From Verrucomicrobiota bacterium (GTDB lineage Bacteria; Verrucomicrobiota; Verrucomicrobiia; Limisphaerales; J093), in contig JAKQDD010000165.1 of assembly GCA_029556615.1 (NCBI GenBank), positions 1 to 52,825 of the forward strand: 52,825 nucleotides of DNA, read 5' to 3'. This document shows positions 27,024 through 35,857 of the stretch, one piece after another; within the stretch, counting starts at the first letter, position 1, and each line of letters begins with the position of its first letter. The notes under the pieces are model-generated. The model did not search any database. It was not told the origin of the DNA and saw only the letters and a program-made list of their open reading frames with translations. The translations under genes were made by a program, and so were the position numbers.

Positions 27024-27461
27024 ATGAACATCGGCAAGTCCAACGGAGTCGAGACAACTCAATTCAGGGTCGTCGTGCTCTTTCCTCATGTGCAAGCCCT
27101 TGAGAACCACCATCAACTGTTGGTTCCCCCGGGGCGGCGGGGGCGGCCTGTCGAGGAAGCCGCCGGAGCCGCTGCGCGGCCGGATTCACCCACCCCGTTT
27201 CAGGCGTGCCCCTTTTGCACCGGGTGCACGACGTCGTGCATTGATCGGTGCACCGCATGCACTTTCTGCACGGGCTGTACCGCCGCCTGCACCATGGCTT
27301 GCACGAGCTGCACCAACTGCACCGGCTGTACGGGCTGCACGCACTGCACAAGCTGCACGACGAGTTGCACGTCGGGGTGTACGGTCTGTACCATCGCGTG
27401 CACTTCCTCCTGTACGGCGTGCACGGTCTGCACGTTCGGTTGCACCCGCAGTTTTGGCTGA
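27024..27461 (+). CDS. Cys-Thr repeat peptide, putative RiPP precursor
   Basis: 145 aa from ATG 27024. Residues 1-60 are a leader-like region without cysteine. Residues 62-140 contain 24 cysteines, always three or four residues apart, and 22 of them are followed by Thr (for example CTGCTGCTHCTSC). It ends RSFG. The stop is 18 bases before the ATG of a radical SAM/SPASM protein, the classic order of precursor then maturase. Known SPASM maturases install thioether links from Cys sulfur to a backbone or side-chain carbon (sactipeptides, ranthipeptides), and Thr is a known acceptor, so Cys-Thr crosslinks are plausible. A metal-binding or structural Cys-rich protein is the alternative. Other frames of this tract are also open, but only this one fits the neighbour. 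Confidence 0.8.
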   Translation: MNIGKSNGVETTQFRVVVLFPHVQALENHHQLLVPPGRRGRPVEEAAGAAARPDSPTPFQACPFCTGCTTSCIDRCTACTFCTGCTAACTMACTSCTNCTGCTGCTHCTSCTTSCTSGCTVCTIACTSSCTACTVCTFGCTRSFG

Positions 27462-27479
27462 TCTGTGGCGCCCTCCTCC

Positions 27480-28952
27480 ATGACCCACTGGTCTATTGAA
27501 CCGAACTTGCTGGTGTTATCGCGCGGGCCTGACGAGCTGTTGTTGGTCAACCGACGCGGGGGCTCGCCTTTGCATGTCCAAAGGGGTGGAGCGTTTGTCG
27601 CCGATTTCCTGCAGCGAATCAGCGCCACCCCAGACGACAGGTGTGCGACCTCGCTCGCTCCAGCCGAAATGCCGTTGTTCCATCTGCTTCGTGCCCGGGG
27701 ATTCCTGGGTGAGACAGCCACTCGGGACACCGCACGATTGCCGGCCAGCGCAGAGTATGACGCTGGCGCGCCCCACCAAATCGCGGCCCCCGCAGGTACT
27801 CGCACGGCAGTCTCCCTCTATCTCCTCCTTTCCCAGTCCTGCAACTTGGCCTGCACTTACTGCTTGAATGGGCAGCAAACCTACCAGAAGAGCCAGAACC
27901 TGCGTATGCCTCAGCAGATTGCCTTGCAGGCCATCCACCGGTTCTTCGAAACCTTGGCTCCGGGTGGCGCACTCGAGATCGTCTTCTTCGGCGGCGAGCC
28001 ACTCCTCAATTGGCCGCTCGCACGCGAGATCGTCGTTCACTGCGAAGGACTTCAGCGGACCGATCCGCTCGGGCGCCGTTTCCGCTATCACCTCACCTCG
28101 AACCTCACCCTCCTGTCTCGAGACGTGATCGAGTGGGCCAAGCGCCATGCGATCACCTTCCTGTGTGACGTCGACGGGCCCCCCGAACTGCACGACGCCT
28201 GCCGTCCCTTCCGTTCGGGTCGTGGGTCCTTTGCGGCGATCGAAAGGAGTCTGCGGCGTCTCCGCAAGGAGCGATTGGCAGTCTCCATGCGGTGCACGGT
28301 CACCTCGACCAACCAAGAGCAGATGGCGGAAACCGCCGCCCTCCACCGCGATCTGGGCGGCGTCAGCTCGGCGTTCGTTCCGGTCAACCCAGTCACTTCC
28401 GACGAGGAGATTCTGCCCGCCGACTTGTTGCCCTGCCCACGCCAGTATGCCGAAGGCTTGAAAGCGGTCTTCCTCCAGGGTCTTTGGCAACCGGAGCAAC
28501 TGCACCCGTTCAACACGTATCTGGGACGCGTCCAAGGGACGGAACGACTCTGCCAAGCCTGCGGCGCACCCTACGGAAACACCCCGGTCGTCGATGTCAG
28601 AGGCGACGTCTATCCGTGCATCTACCTCGTCGGGATCCGCCGGTTTCATCTGGGCCAACTGCAGGAGGCTGCTTTCCCTCGACGCACTGTGCTGGAGCGA
28701 ATGCGCGCCGAACTCGACGTGCGCCGGATCGACGGATGCCGCGACTGCGTCTGGCGCGGGCTCTGCGGTGGCGGTTGCCCGGTTGGCCGCCTGACGGTCG
28801 CAGATAATCCTTTGGCCACCCCCGACCACGTCCGGTACTGTCGGGAAATCGCCTGCCGAACCAGCCAGACGGCGATTGAAGCACTGTTGTGGCACTATGC
28901 AGACCAACATCGAAAAGACCAGCACCTGGACCGGTCCGGCTTTCCTGCGTAA
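27480..28952 (+). CDS. Radical SAM/SPASM peptide maturase
   Basis: 490 aa from ATG 27480; a GTG at 27465 would add five residues. The N-terminal 100 residues, beginning with a strand-rich LLVLSRGPDELLLVN, could serve as a peptide recognition domain. The radical SAM cluster is CNLACTYC (Cys121, 125, 128), with FFGGEPLLNW typical of the SPASM subfamily. The SPASM region near 358-455 has CQACGAPYG, a GDVYPC motif, CRDCVWRGLCGGGC (C-x2-C-x5-C-x3-C) and a late YC, enough ligands for two auxiliary 4Fe-4S clusters. It acts in the cytoplasm on the adjacent cysteine-rich peptide, which is inferred from adjacency. No dedicated protease or exporter is next to it. Confidence 0.93.
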   Translation: MTHWSIEPNLLVLSRGPDELLLVNRRGGSPLHVQRGGAFVADFLQRISATPDDRCATSLAPAEMPLFHLLRARGFLGETATRDTARLPASAEYDAGAPHQIAAPAGTRTAVSLYLLLSQSCNLACTYCLNGQQTYQKSQNLRMPQQIALQAIHRFFETLAPGGALEIVFFGGEPLLNWPLAREIVVHCEGLQRTDPLGRRFRYHLTSNLTLLSRDVIEWAKRHAITFLCDVDGPPELHDACRPFRSGRGSFAAIERSLRRLRKERLAVSMRCTVTSTNQEQMAETAALHRDLGGVSSAFVPVNPVTSDEEILPADLLPCPRQYAEGLKAVFLQGLWQPEQLHPFNTYLGRVQGTERLCQACGAPYGNTPVVDVRGDVYPCIYLVGIRRFHLGQLQEAAFPRRTVLERMRAELDVRRIDGCRDCVWRGLCGGGCPVGRLTVADNPLATPDHVRYCREIACRTSQTAIEALLWHYADQHRKDQHLDRSGFPA

Positions 28953-28991
28953 GGCCGCACTCATGCCCCACCTGCATCGTTTCTCACCCTC

Positions 28992-31900
28992 ATGAACCGC
29001 ATTCCTCCAATCCTCCTGCTGATCCTGCTGCTGACTTCCGGGAGCACCAATGCCACCACCGCGTCCGACCAGCCGATGTCGCTCGCCGGCTCCTGGCGGT
29101 TCCAACTCGACCGCCAGGATCGCGGTGCCGCCGAACGCTGGTTCGATCGCTCTCTGCCCGACACGATCCGATTGCCCGGCTCGCTCCAGGAACGCGGCTT
29201 CGGCGACGACATCGCCACCAACACCGTCTGGACCGGCTCCTTGAACGACCGCTCCTGGTTCACCGCGGATCGCTACGCGCCCTATCGCCAACCGGGTGCG
29301 GTGAAAGTGCCCTTCTGGCTCCAACCCCGGAAGAGCTACGTCGGAGTCGCTTGGTACCAGCGGGATGTCACCATCCCCGACGCCTGGCGGGCCAAACGCC
29401 TCGTCGTGCGCCTCGAACGCGCCCACTGGGGCACCACCCTCTGGTGGGACGATCGCCCCATCGGCACCCAAGACGCCTTGGGCACACCCCACGACTATGA
29501 CCTCGGCACCGGCATTCCCCCGGGCCGCCATCGGCTGACCTTGCGGGTCGATAATCGCGAGCTGGTCGCCGTCGGCTCCGACGCCCACAGCATCTCCGAC
29601 CATACCCAGGGCAATTGGAACGGCGTGGCCGGCCACCTCGAGCTCGTCGCAACCGATCCCCTCTGGTTCGCCGATGTCCGCGTTTTCCCGGACGCCGCAA
29701 CCCGCCAGGCCCGCGTGGTCATACGCCTCGGCAATGCCACCAGCCAACCCGGCAGCGGCACGCTCGAATGCACGGCCCGCAGCCTCGAGGGACACACGCC
29801 CTCGTCCGCCCCGCTCCGCGTCCCGATCGAGTGGCAAGCCGGGGGCGGAGACGCCGAGTTCACGCTCGATCTCGGTCCCAAGGCCCCCCTCTGGGATGAA
29901 TTCCAGCCCGCCCTCCACGAACTCACCCTCTCCGTGCCCGGCGTCGTCTCCCCCCACCGCGTCCGCTTCGGACTGCGCCACGTCGCCCTCGATGGAAAAC
30001 AAATCACCGTCAATGGCCGGAAGATCTTCCTCCGCGGCACGCTCGAATGCTGCATCTTCCCGCAACATGGCTACCCGCCCACTGACGTCGCGTCCTGGAA
30101 ACGTCTTCTCCGCGTCGCCCGCGCGCACGGGCTCAACCACCTCCGCTTCCACTCCTGGTGCCCGCCCGAGGCGGCCTTCGTCGCAGCCGACGAAATGGGC
30201 TTCTACTTCCAGGTCGAGTGCTCCGCCTGGTCCTCCCAATTCAACAAGGGCACCCCGCTCGACCGCTGGATCTACGAGGAAAGCGAGCGCATCGTGGCCG
30301 CCTACGGCAACCATCCCTCCTTCCTGATCCTCGTCACCAGTAATGAGCCGGGAGGACCGGGCTACGAGCGCTTCCTCGGCCAGTTCGTGGCCCACTGGAA
30401 AGCCAAAGACCCCCGCCGCCTTTACTCCGCCGGCTCAGGCTGGCCGGCCATCCCCGAGAATGACGTCGATGTGACCGCTAATTCCCGCGCCTACCCCGTC
30501 CACTCCGCCCCCAACGGCCGCAACGACGGGGACTACCGCGCCTTCCTCGCCAAGTCCCCACGGCCCGTCGTCAGCCACGAAATCGGCCAGTATTGCGTCT
30601 TCCCCAACCTCGACGAAATCCCCAAGTACCGCGGCCTGCTCGAAGCCCGGAACTTCGAAATCGTCCGCGATCTCATGGTCCAAGCCGGTCTTGCCCATCA
30701 GGCGAAGGACTTCCTCCACGCTTCCGGCCGACTCCAGGCGCTCTTCTACAAGGACGAAATCGAAGCCTGCCTCCGAACGCCCGGCTGGGCCGGATTCCAA
30801 CTGCTTGACCTCCACGATTTCCCCGGCCAGGGCACCGCGCTGGTCGGCGTCCTCGACGCGTTCTGGGACGAAAAAGGCTACATCCAACCGGAAGCCTACC
30901 GGCGGTTTTGCGACGACACCGTGCCCCTGGTCCGACTCGAGAAGCGCCTTTGGTCCGCCAACGAGACCTTGCGCGCGGTCGTCGAAGCCGCCCACTTCGG
31001 AGCGCACGACCTTGAACAGGCCGACCTCCGCTGGCGCCTCCGTGCCGCACCCGGCAAAACCATCGCCGAGGGCCGGTTCGCACCACAAAACCTCCCCACA
31101 GGCCAGCTCACCACCATCGGAGCCCTCGCCGTCTGCCTCCACACCCTGGCCCAACCCGCCGCGCTGAACCTCGAAGTCCGCCTTCAAGGCACACGCTTCG
31201 TCAATGACTGGAACCTCTGGGCCTACCCCGCCGCCGAACCGCCCCCCCCTCCCTACAACGTCACCTTGACCCGCGACCCCGAGCATGCCCTCGCCGCCCT
31301 GGCCCGGGGCGAACGCGTCGTCCTCACCCCAGACCTCCGCCTCGTGGCCGGCAGAACCGTCGGACGCTTCGACCCCATCTTCTGGAACCGGCTCTGGTTC
31401 CCCTCCCAGCCCCAACATACCCTCGGGTTGCTCATCCAGCCCAAACACCCCGCCCTCGCCCGATTCCCCACCGCTTCCCACAGCGATTGGCAATGGCAGG
31501 ATCTCCATAACCACTCGAAACCCATGGTCCTCGACGCGCTCCCCCGAGCCCTCGAGCCCATCGTGCAGGTGATCGACGACTGGAACACGTGCCGGAAACT
31601 CGGCCTCATCTTCGAGGCCAGGGTCGATCAAGGCCGCCTCCTCGTTTGCGCCCTCGACCTCGACAAGGACCTCGACCAGCGCCCGGCCGCCCGCCAGTTG
31701 CGCGCCAGCCTCCTCGACTACGCCTCCAGCCGCCGCTTCCGACCCAAGTCCTCCCTCGAACCAGCCGCCCTCCGAACCTTGTTCCGCGCCCTGACCCCCC
31801 TCGAACAACTCGGCGCCCGCGTCCGCCGTGCCGACAGCCAACAGTCCGGCTTCCCAGCCGCGCAAGCGATCGACGGCGACCCCCAAACCCTGTGGCACAC

Positions 31901-32237
31901 CGCCTGGGGCGACCACGCCCCCGCTTTCCCCCACGAGCTCGTCATCGAGCTCAACACCCCCGCCCGGCTCGCCGGCATCACGCTTCTCCCGCGCCAGGAC
32001 GGCAATCGCAACGGCTGGATCAAGCGCTACCAAGTCCTCGTCAGCACGAACACTACGGATTCCGCCCTCCCCGTGGCCGAAGGCGAGTTCCCCGCCAACG
32101 ACGCCCTGAAGACCGTCACGTTCGCCACGCCGATCGCCGCGCGCCAACTCACCCTGCGCGCCCTCAGCGGCCACACGGACGGACCTTGGGCGTCCCTGGC
32201 CGAGCTCGACCTGGTGTTGCCGGCATCCCAACCGTGA
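28992..32237 (+). CDS. Secreted GH2-like glycosidase with discoidin-type C-terminus
   Basis: 1081 aa with signal peptide (ILLLILLLTSGSTNA). It has the order of family 2 glycoside hydrolases: sugar-binding jelly roll (about 30-220, with LAGSWRFQLD and YVGVAWYQRDVTIPD), Ig-like domain, then TIM barrel from about 355. Putative acid/base E452 sits in TSNEPGG and putative nucleophile E530 in SHEIGQY, which is divergent from the canonical motif. The last 150 residues form an F5/8 type C (discoidin) module: AAQAIDGDPQTLWHT, then WIKRYQVLVST and TLRALS. Substrate unknown (beta-galactoside or glucuronide types are possible). It begins 39 bases after the maturase gene and may be co-transcribed. Confidence 0.88.
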   Translation: MNRIPPILLLILLLTSGSTNATTASDQPMSLAGSWRFQLDRQDRGAAERWFDRSLPDTIRLPGSLQERGFGDDIATNTVWTGSLNDRSWFTADRYAPYRQPGAVKVPFWLQPRKSYVGVAWYQRDVTIPDAWRAKRLVVRLERAHWGTTLWWDDRPIGTQDALGTPHDYDLGTGIPPGRHRLTLRVDNRELVAVGSDAHSISDHTQGNWNGVAGHLELVATDPLWFADVRVFPDAATRQARVVIRLGNATSQPGSGTLECTARSLEGHTPSSAPLRVPIEWQAGGGDAEFTLDLGPKAPLWDEFQPALHELTLSVPGVVSPHRVRFGLRHVALDGKQITVNGRKIFLRGTLECCIFPQHGYPPTDVASWKRLLRVARAHGLNHLRFHSWCPPEAAFVAADEMGFYFQVECSAWSSQFNKGTPLDRWIYEESERIVAAYGNHPSFLILVTSNEPGGPGYERFLGQFVAHWKAKDPRRLYSAGSGWPAIPENDVDVTANSRAYPVHSAPNGRNDGDYRAFLAKSPRPVVSHEIGQYCVFPNLDEIPKYRGLLEARNFEIVRDLMVQAGLAHQAKDFLHASGRLQALFYKDEIEACLRTPGWAGFQLLDLHDFPGQGTALVGVLDAFWDEKGYIQPEAYRRFCDDTVPLVRLEKRLWSANETLRAVVEAAHFGAHDLEQADLRWRLRAAPGKTIAEGRFAPQNLPTGQLTTIGALAVCLHTLAQPAALNLEVRLQGTRFVNDWNLWAYPAAEPPPPPYNVTLTRDPEHALAALARGERVVLTPDLRLVAGRTVGRFDPIFWNRLWFPSQPQHTLGLLIQPKHPALARFPTASHSDWQWQDLHNHSKPMVLDALPRALEPIVQVIDDWNTCRKLGLIFEARVDQGRLLVCALDLDKDLDQRPAARQLRASLLDYASSRRFRPKSSLEPAALRTLFRALTPLEQLGARVRRADSQQSGFPAAQAIDGDPQTLWHTAWGDHAPAFPHELVIELNTPARLAGITLLPRQDGNRNGWIKRYQVLVSTNTTDSALPVAEGEFPANDALKTVTFATPIAARQLTLRALSGHTDGPWASLAELDLVLPASQP

Positions 32238-32283
32238 CGCCGCGCCGGTCAGACCGTGGACCAGTCCTCGAAGAAAACACATC

Positions 32284-34620
32284 ATGAAACCTGGCTTCAT
32301 CCCCCTCGCCGTCGCCTCGACGGTCCTGCTGGCCGCTCACGCTGCCGAGTTCCACGTGGCGCCCAACGGTCAAGACATCCACCCCGGCACCCGCAAGGCA
32401 CCGCTCCGGACCCTCCAACGAGCCGCCGACCTCGCCCAGCCGGGCGACACGATCACCGTCCACGCCGGCACCTACCGCGAGCGCATCAATCCGCCACGCG
32501 GCGGTGAGTCCGACCAACGCCGCATCGTCTATCGCGCCGCGCGCGGCGAACGGGTCGAGATCAAAGGCTCGGAAATCGTCAAAGGCTGGACCAAGGTCCA
32601 GGACGACGTCTGGAAAGTCACCCTCCCCAACGCCTTCTTCCAGGGCTTTAACCCCTATACCAACGTCATCCGCGGCGATTGGTTCAACGGCCGCGGACGT
32701 GTGCATCACACCGGCGCCGTCTACCTGGACGGCCATTGGCTGACCGAGGCCGTCACGCTGGATGAAGTCCTGCTCCCCGCAGGAGCGAAGCCCGCATGGC
32801 TGACCGGCTCCGGCAAGGGGTATCTCCTCAACGTCGCCTGGCTGCAGCCCGGCAATCATGCCGGCAAGACCGGGCGCGTCGCCGCCTCTGACTTCTCGAG
32901 TCAGCAGGGCGTCCAAACCGCCCCCTGCTCCGAAGGCGGAAGTTGCATCGGCTGGATCGAGCACGGCGACTGGGTCCGCTACGACCGCGTCGACTTCGGC
33001 ACGGGCGCCAACCAGATCGAGATCCGGGCCGCATCCGCCGCCGACGGCGGTGTCATCGAGCTCCGACTCGACAGCCCGACCGGCGATCTCCTGGGCACAA
33101 CCACCGTGGCGCATACCGGCGACTGGCAGGCCTGGACCTCGTTCCCCGCCCGCCTCAAGCCGGTCAGCGGCGTCAAGACGCTCTGCCTCGTCTTCAAAGA
33201 CCGCCCCGCGGACCCCGCCCGGGCGCCAGCCCTCAACCCCCGGCTCTGGTTCGCCCGCGTCAACGACACGGAGACCACCCTCTGGGCCCAGTTCGATGGG
33301 AACGATCCCAACCGGCAGCAGGTCGAAATCAACGCCCGCCAGACCGTTTTCTACCCCGACCAACCAGGCCGGAATTACATCACCGTGCGCGGCTTCGCCC
33401 TGCGTCATGCCGCCACCCCCTGGGCACCGCCCACCGCCGAACAGATCGGCTTGATCGGAACCCACTGGAGCCGGGGATGGATCATCGAGAGCAATGAAGT
33501 CAGCCACTCCGTCTGCGTCGGCATCGCCCTCGGCAAACACGGCGACCGCTACGACAACACCTCCGCCGACACCGCCGAGGGCTACGTCAAGACCATCGAG
33601 CGCGCCCACGCCTTCCCCATTCCCTGGCGCCGGGACACCATCGGCCACCACGTCGTCCGCAACAACCTCATCTCCCACTGCGAACAGGCCGGAATCGTCG
33701 GCAGCCTCGGCCCCGCCTTCAGCACCATCGAGGGCAACGTGATCCACGATATCCACGTCCGCGGCCTCTTCACCGGCGCCGAAATGGCCGGCATCAAGTT
33801 CCACGCTGCCATCGATACCGTCATCCGCAACAACCATATCTATCGGGCCAATATGGGCCTCTGGCTCGACTGGATGGCCCAGGGAACACGCGTCTCCGGC
33901 AATGTCTTCCACGATAACCCCGGTCAAGACCTCTTCGTCGAAGTCAACCATGGACCGTTCGTCGTCGACAATAACCTCTTCCTCTCCCCTACCAGTGTCC
34001 TGGACATGTCCGAAGGCGGCGCCTTCGTCCACAACCTGTTCGCCGGCCGGATCACCAATCGCCCTGAACCAGGCCGCGAAACCCCGTTCCACCCCCCCCA
34101 TAGCACCACCGTCGCCGGCCTCGCCAAAACCACCGGCGGCGACCACCGCTTCTATAACAACGTGTTCGTGGGCAACGGCCAGGTTCTTTCCGACGCCCAA
34201 AAGGGGAACCTCGGCGAACTCCGCTGGATCAGCAGCCACGGGCTCTGGGGCTACGACGGCCGCGAATTCCCGCTCCAAGCCGCCGGCAACGTCTACCTCC
34301 ACGGCGCCCAACCCTCAGCCCTCGAGTCCCAGCCCCGAGTGATCCCACACCAGAACCCCAACCTCCGGCTCATCACCGACGGCAGACGGACCCGCCTGCA
34401 CCTCGACCTCGGCAACGCCCTCCAGGGCGTTGACACCCGGACGGTCTCCAGCGAACGCCTCGGCCAGGCCAAGGTCTCCGGACAACCCTATGTCAACCGC
34501 GACGGCTCCCCGCTGCACGTCGACCGCGACTTCCTCGGCAAACGCCGCAGCCCCTCCCGTCCCACCCCCGGCCCCTTTGAATACCCCGGCAAAGGCTCCC
34601 TCACCCTGCCTGTCCGCTAG
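32284..34620 (+). CDS. Secreted right-handed beta-helix protein with inserted CBM6
   Basis: 778 aa with signal peptide (LAVASTVLLAAHAAE). It opens with a DUF1565-type start (FHVAPNGQDIHPGTRKAPL, QPGDTITVHAGTYRE). A CBM6 module is inserted at about 210-305 (WIEHGDWVRYDRVDFG, IELRLDSPTGDLLG, DWQAWTSFPARL). Parallel beta-helix coils follow (about 360-600: IIESNEVSHS, HHVVRNNLISHCEQAG, TVIRNNHIYRANMG, TRVSGNVFHDNP). Proteins of this build are polysaccharide lyases or glycosidases acting outside the cell. It follows the GH2-like gene by 46 bases, so the two probably degrade one polymer. The TAG stop forms the first bases of a partial copy of the 303-base element's terminal repeat. Confidence 0.88.
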   Translation: MKPGFIPLAVASTVLLAAHAAEFHVAPNGQDIHPGTRKAPLRTLQRAADLAQPGDTITVHAGTYRERINPPRGGESDQRRIVYRAARGERVEIKGSEIVKGWTKVQDDVWKVTLPNAFFQGFNPYTNVIRGDWFNGRGRVHHTGAVYLDGHWLTEAVTLDEVLLPAGAKPAWLTGSGKGYLLNVAWLQPGNHAGKTGRVAASDFSSQQGVQTAPCSEGGSCIGWIEHGDWVRYDRVDFGTGANQIEIRAASAADGGVIELRLDSPTGDLLGTTTVAHTGDWQAWTSFPARLKPVSGVKTLCLVFKDRPADPARAPALNPRLWFARVNDTETTLWAQFDGNDPNRQQVEINARQTVFYPDQPGRNYITVRGFALRHAATPWAPPTAEQIGLIGTHWSRGWIIESNEVSHSVCVGIALGKHGDRYDNTSADTAEGYVKTIERAHAFPIPWRRDTIGHHVVRNNLISHCEQAGIVGSLGPAFSTIEGNVIHDIHVRGLFTGAEMAGIKFHAAIDTVIRNNHIYRANMGLWLDWMAQGTRVSGNVFHDNPGQDLFVEVNHGPFVVDNNLFLSPTSVLDMSEGGAFVHNLFAGRITNRPEPGRETPFHPPHSTTVAGLAKTTGGDHRFYNNVFVGNGQVLSDAQKGNLGELRWISSHGLWGYDGREFPLQAAGNVYLHGAQPSALESQPRVIPHQNPNLRLITDGRRTRLHLDLGNALQGVDTRTVSSERLGQAKVSGQPYVNRDGSPLHVDRDFLGKRRSPSRPTPGPFEYPGKGSLTLPVR

Positions 34621-34634
34621 TGTGGTGTCCCTCA
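34617..34634 (+). repeat. Solo end of the 303-base inverted-repeat element
   Basis: The 18 bases CTAGTGTGGTGTCCCTCA are identical to the outer end of the terminal repeat at 35546-35580. No partner end or internal sequence follows, so this is a lone or decayed end. It begins exactly at the stop codon of the beta-helix gene. Confidence 0.75.
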
Positions 34635-34831
34635 GACCGGTGAAGCACACAGTCCAGCTTCAGCGGAAGCGGAAACCTTGGCGAGCCGGCTGCGCTGTTC
34701 AAGTCAACCGGCAATCCGAAACCAAGGGAAAAGGGTGACCGCTCCCTGCTCTTCCGCGGTTCCCCTCTTCGTTCTGCCCGTGCGGTGCATCCCCCGGCCC
34801 GGAAGGAAACCGCATCAGGAGCCGATGAGCG

Positions 34832-35479
34832 CTAACGGCGACGCCGGACTGCACCCAGCGCAGCCAGGCCGCCCAGCAACAACACCACCGTTCCAGGCTC
34901 GGGAATCGCCGCAACGTCCAGCCGGACATTGTCGATGCCAATCCACGAATCCGAAGTCGTGGCGCCGTTCTGCAGCATGATGCCGATGTTCTTGCCTATC
35001 GAACCCGGCAGCGTGCCCGAGTCAAAGGCCAGACTGTACTGCGCAAAGGAGTCCGTCAGCTCAACCGTCGATGAACCGGCTGTCACCCGGCTTCCCGCAT
35101 CGTCGTAATACAAAGACATCGTGAGGTGCGCCGGAGTCGTCGCCGACCAGTTGTTGTGGGCGTCCACCAGCAGCGTGAAAGTGTCGCCGGCCGCAATGGT
35201 GTGCCCCGTCAACTGCCACGCTGCAGGGTCGGTTCCCATCAGGAATCCCGCCCACGATCCTTCGCTCGAGCCCGGCCAGTCGGATTCAACGCCCGAATCT
35301 GCCGCGGTCGTGTCGCTTGCCCAGCCCGGAATGTCCACCCCGTTCTCACCGTTCCATGCCCTGACCTTGCCCGTGCCCGGCAACTCGAAGCTGAAGTTCT
35401 CAACAGTGATGGATGCGGCCCACAAGGGCATCGCCGCAGCCAGTGCCACCGCAAAGCCCAGGAGCGTCTTCGTCGTCAT
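34832..35479 (-). CDS. PEP-CTERM exported protein
   Basis: 215 aa from ATG 35479. The open frame runs on upstream through the 303-base element, but the signal peptide (LLGFAVALAAAMPLWA) marks this start. The mature domain is beta-rich (ITVENFSFELPGTGKVRAWN, then a DNVRLDV strand), like carbohydrate-binding jelly rolls often found with PEP-CTERM tails. The tail is textbook: IPEPGTVVLLLGGLAALG then RRRR. It would be sorted by an exosortase not present here. Its promoter must lie within the 66 bases before the element or inside it. Confidence 0.92.
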   Translation of the reverse strand: MTTKTLLGFAVALAAAMPLWAASITVENFSFELPGTGKVRAWNGENGVDIPGWASDTTAADSGVESDWPGSSEGSWAGFLMGTDPAAWQLTGHTIAAGDTFTLLVDAHNNWSATTPAHLTMSLYYDDAGSRVTAGSSTVELTDSFAQYSLAFDSGTLPGSIGKNIGIMLQNGATTSDSWIGIDNVRLDVAAIPEPGTVVLLLGGLAALGAVRRRR

Positions 35480-35545
35480 AATGTGCGTCTCGGTTACTTG
35501 GTTTAGACCACTCCACCACTCCGCCATCCCCGGATCAAGCCAAAA

Positions 35546-35848
35546 CCTAGTGTGGTGTCCCTCAAATGGATGGACATTCGTTGCGCCCAAAACGGCCTGG
35601 GACGAGGACCTCGGCGAGCTCGGTCGAGCCGCGCGAGGAGGGAGTGTATCCCTGGCGATACTCGACCGACGGAGCAACGAAGCCCCAGGCCGTTTTCGGC
35701 GCAACCCCTTGGGCGGCCGTTCTTTTGCCACCAGACGGCGTTGCTCGCTTCTCACAGATCTCAGCGGATATGCTCGTCGCTCGCGCCTTGTCTGGCGGCA
35801 AAACTCCTGGCCGCGAATGTCCATCCATTTGAGGGACACCACACTAGG
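35546..35848. mobile_element. 303-base MITE-like element with perfect 35-base terminal inverted repeats
   Basis: The left terminal repeat (35546-35580, beginning CCTAGTGTGGTGTCCC) is the exact reverse complement of the right one (35814-35848). Nested inside are shorter dyads: AAAACGGCCTGG (35589-35600) with CCAGGCCGTTTT (35684-35695), CGGTCGAG with CTCGACCG, and a GTATC/GATAC stem. The outer ends meet at CTAG on both sides, which may be target duplication or part of the element. No transposase is encoded; an open frame runs through in both directions only because of symmetry. It is a non-autonomous insertion or a large structured repeat. Confidence 0.85.
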
Positions 35849-35857
35849 TGGCGGTTC

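Noticed and set aside
27248..27499. Alternative frame with repeated Leu-His units over the CT tract
   Set aside because: A by-product of the regular DNA repeat. The CT frame fits the adjacent SPASM gene and has a leader, whereas this frame overlaps the maturase start without a typical architecture.
27516..30395. Minus-strand open frame of 959 codons
   Set aside because: Antisense to the SPASM and GH2-like genes; shadow.
35480..35842. N-terminal extension of the PEP-CTERM frame through the 303-base element
   Set aside because: The extension is only the element read through; the signal peptide begins at 35479.
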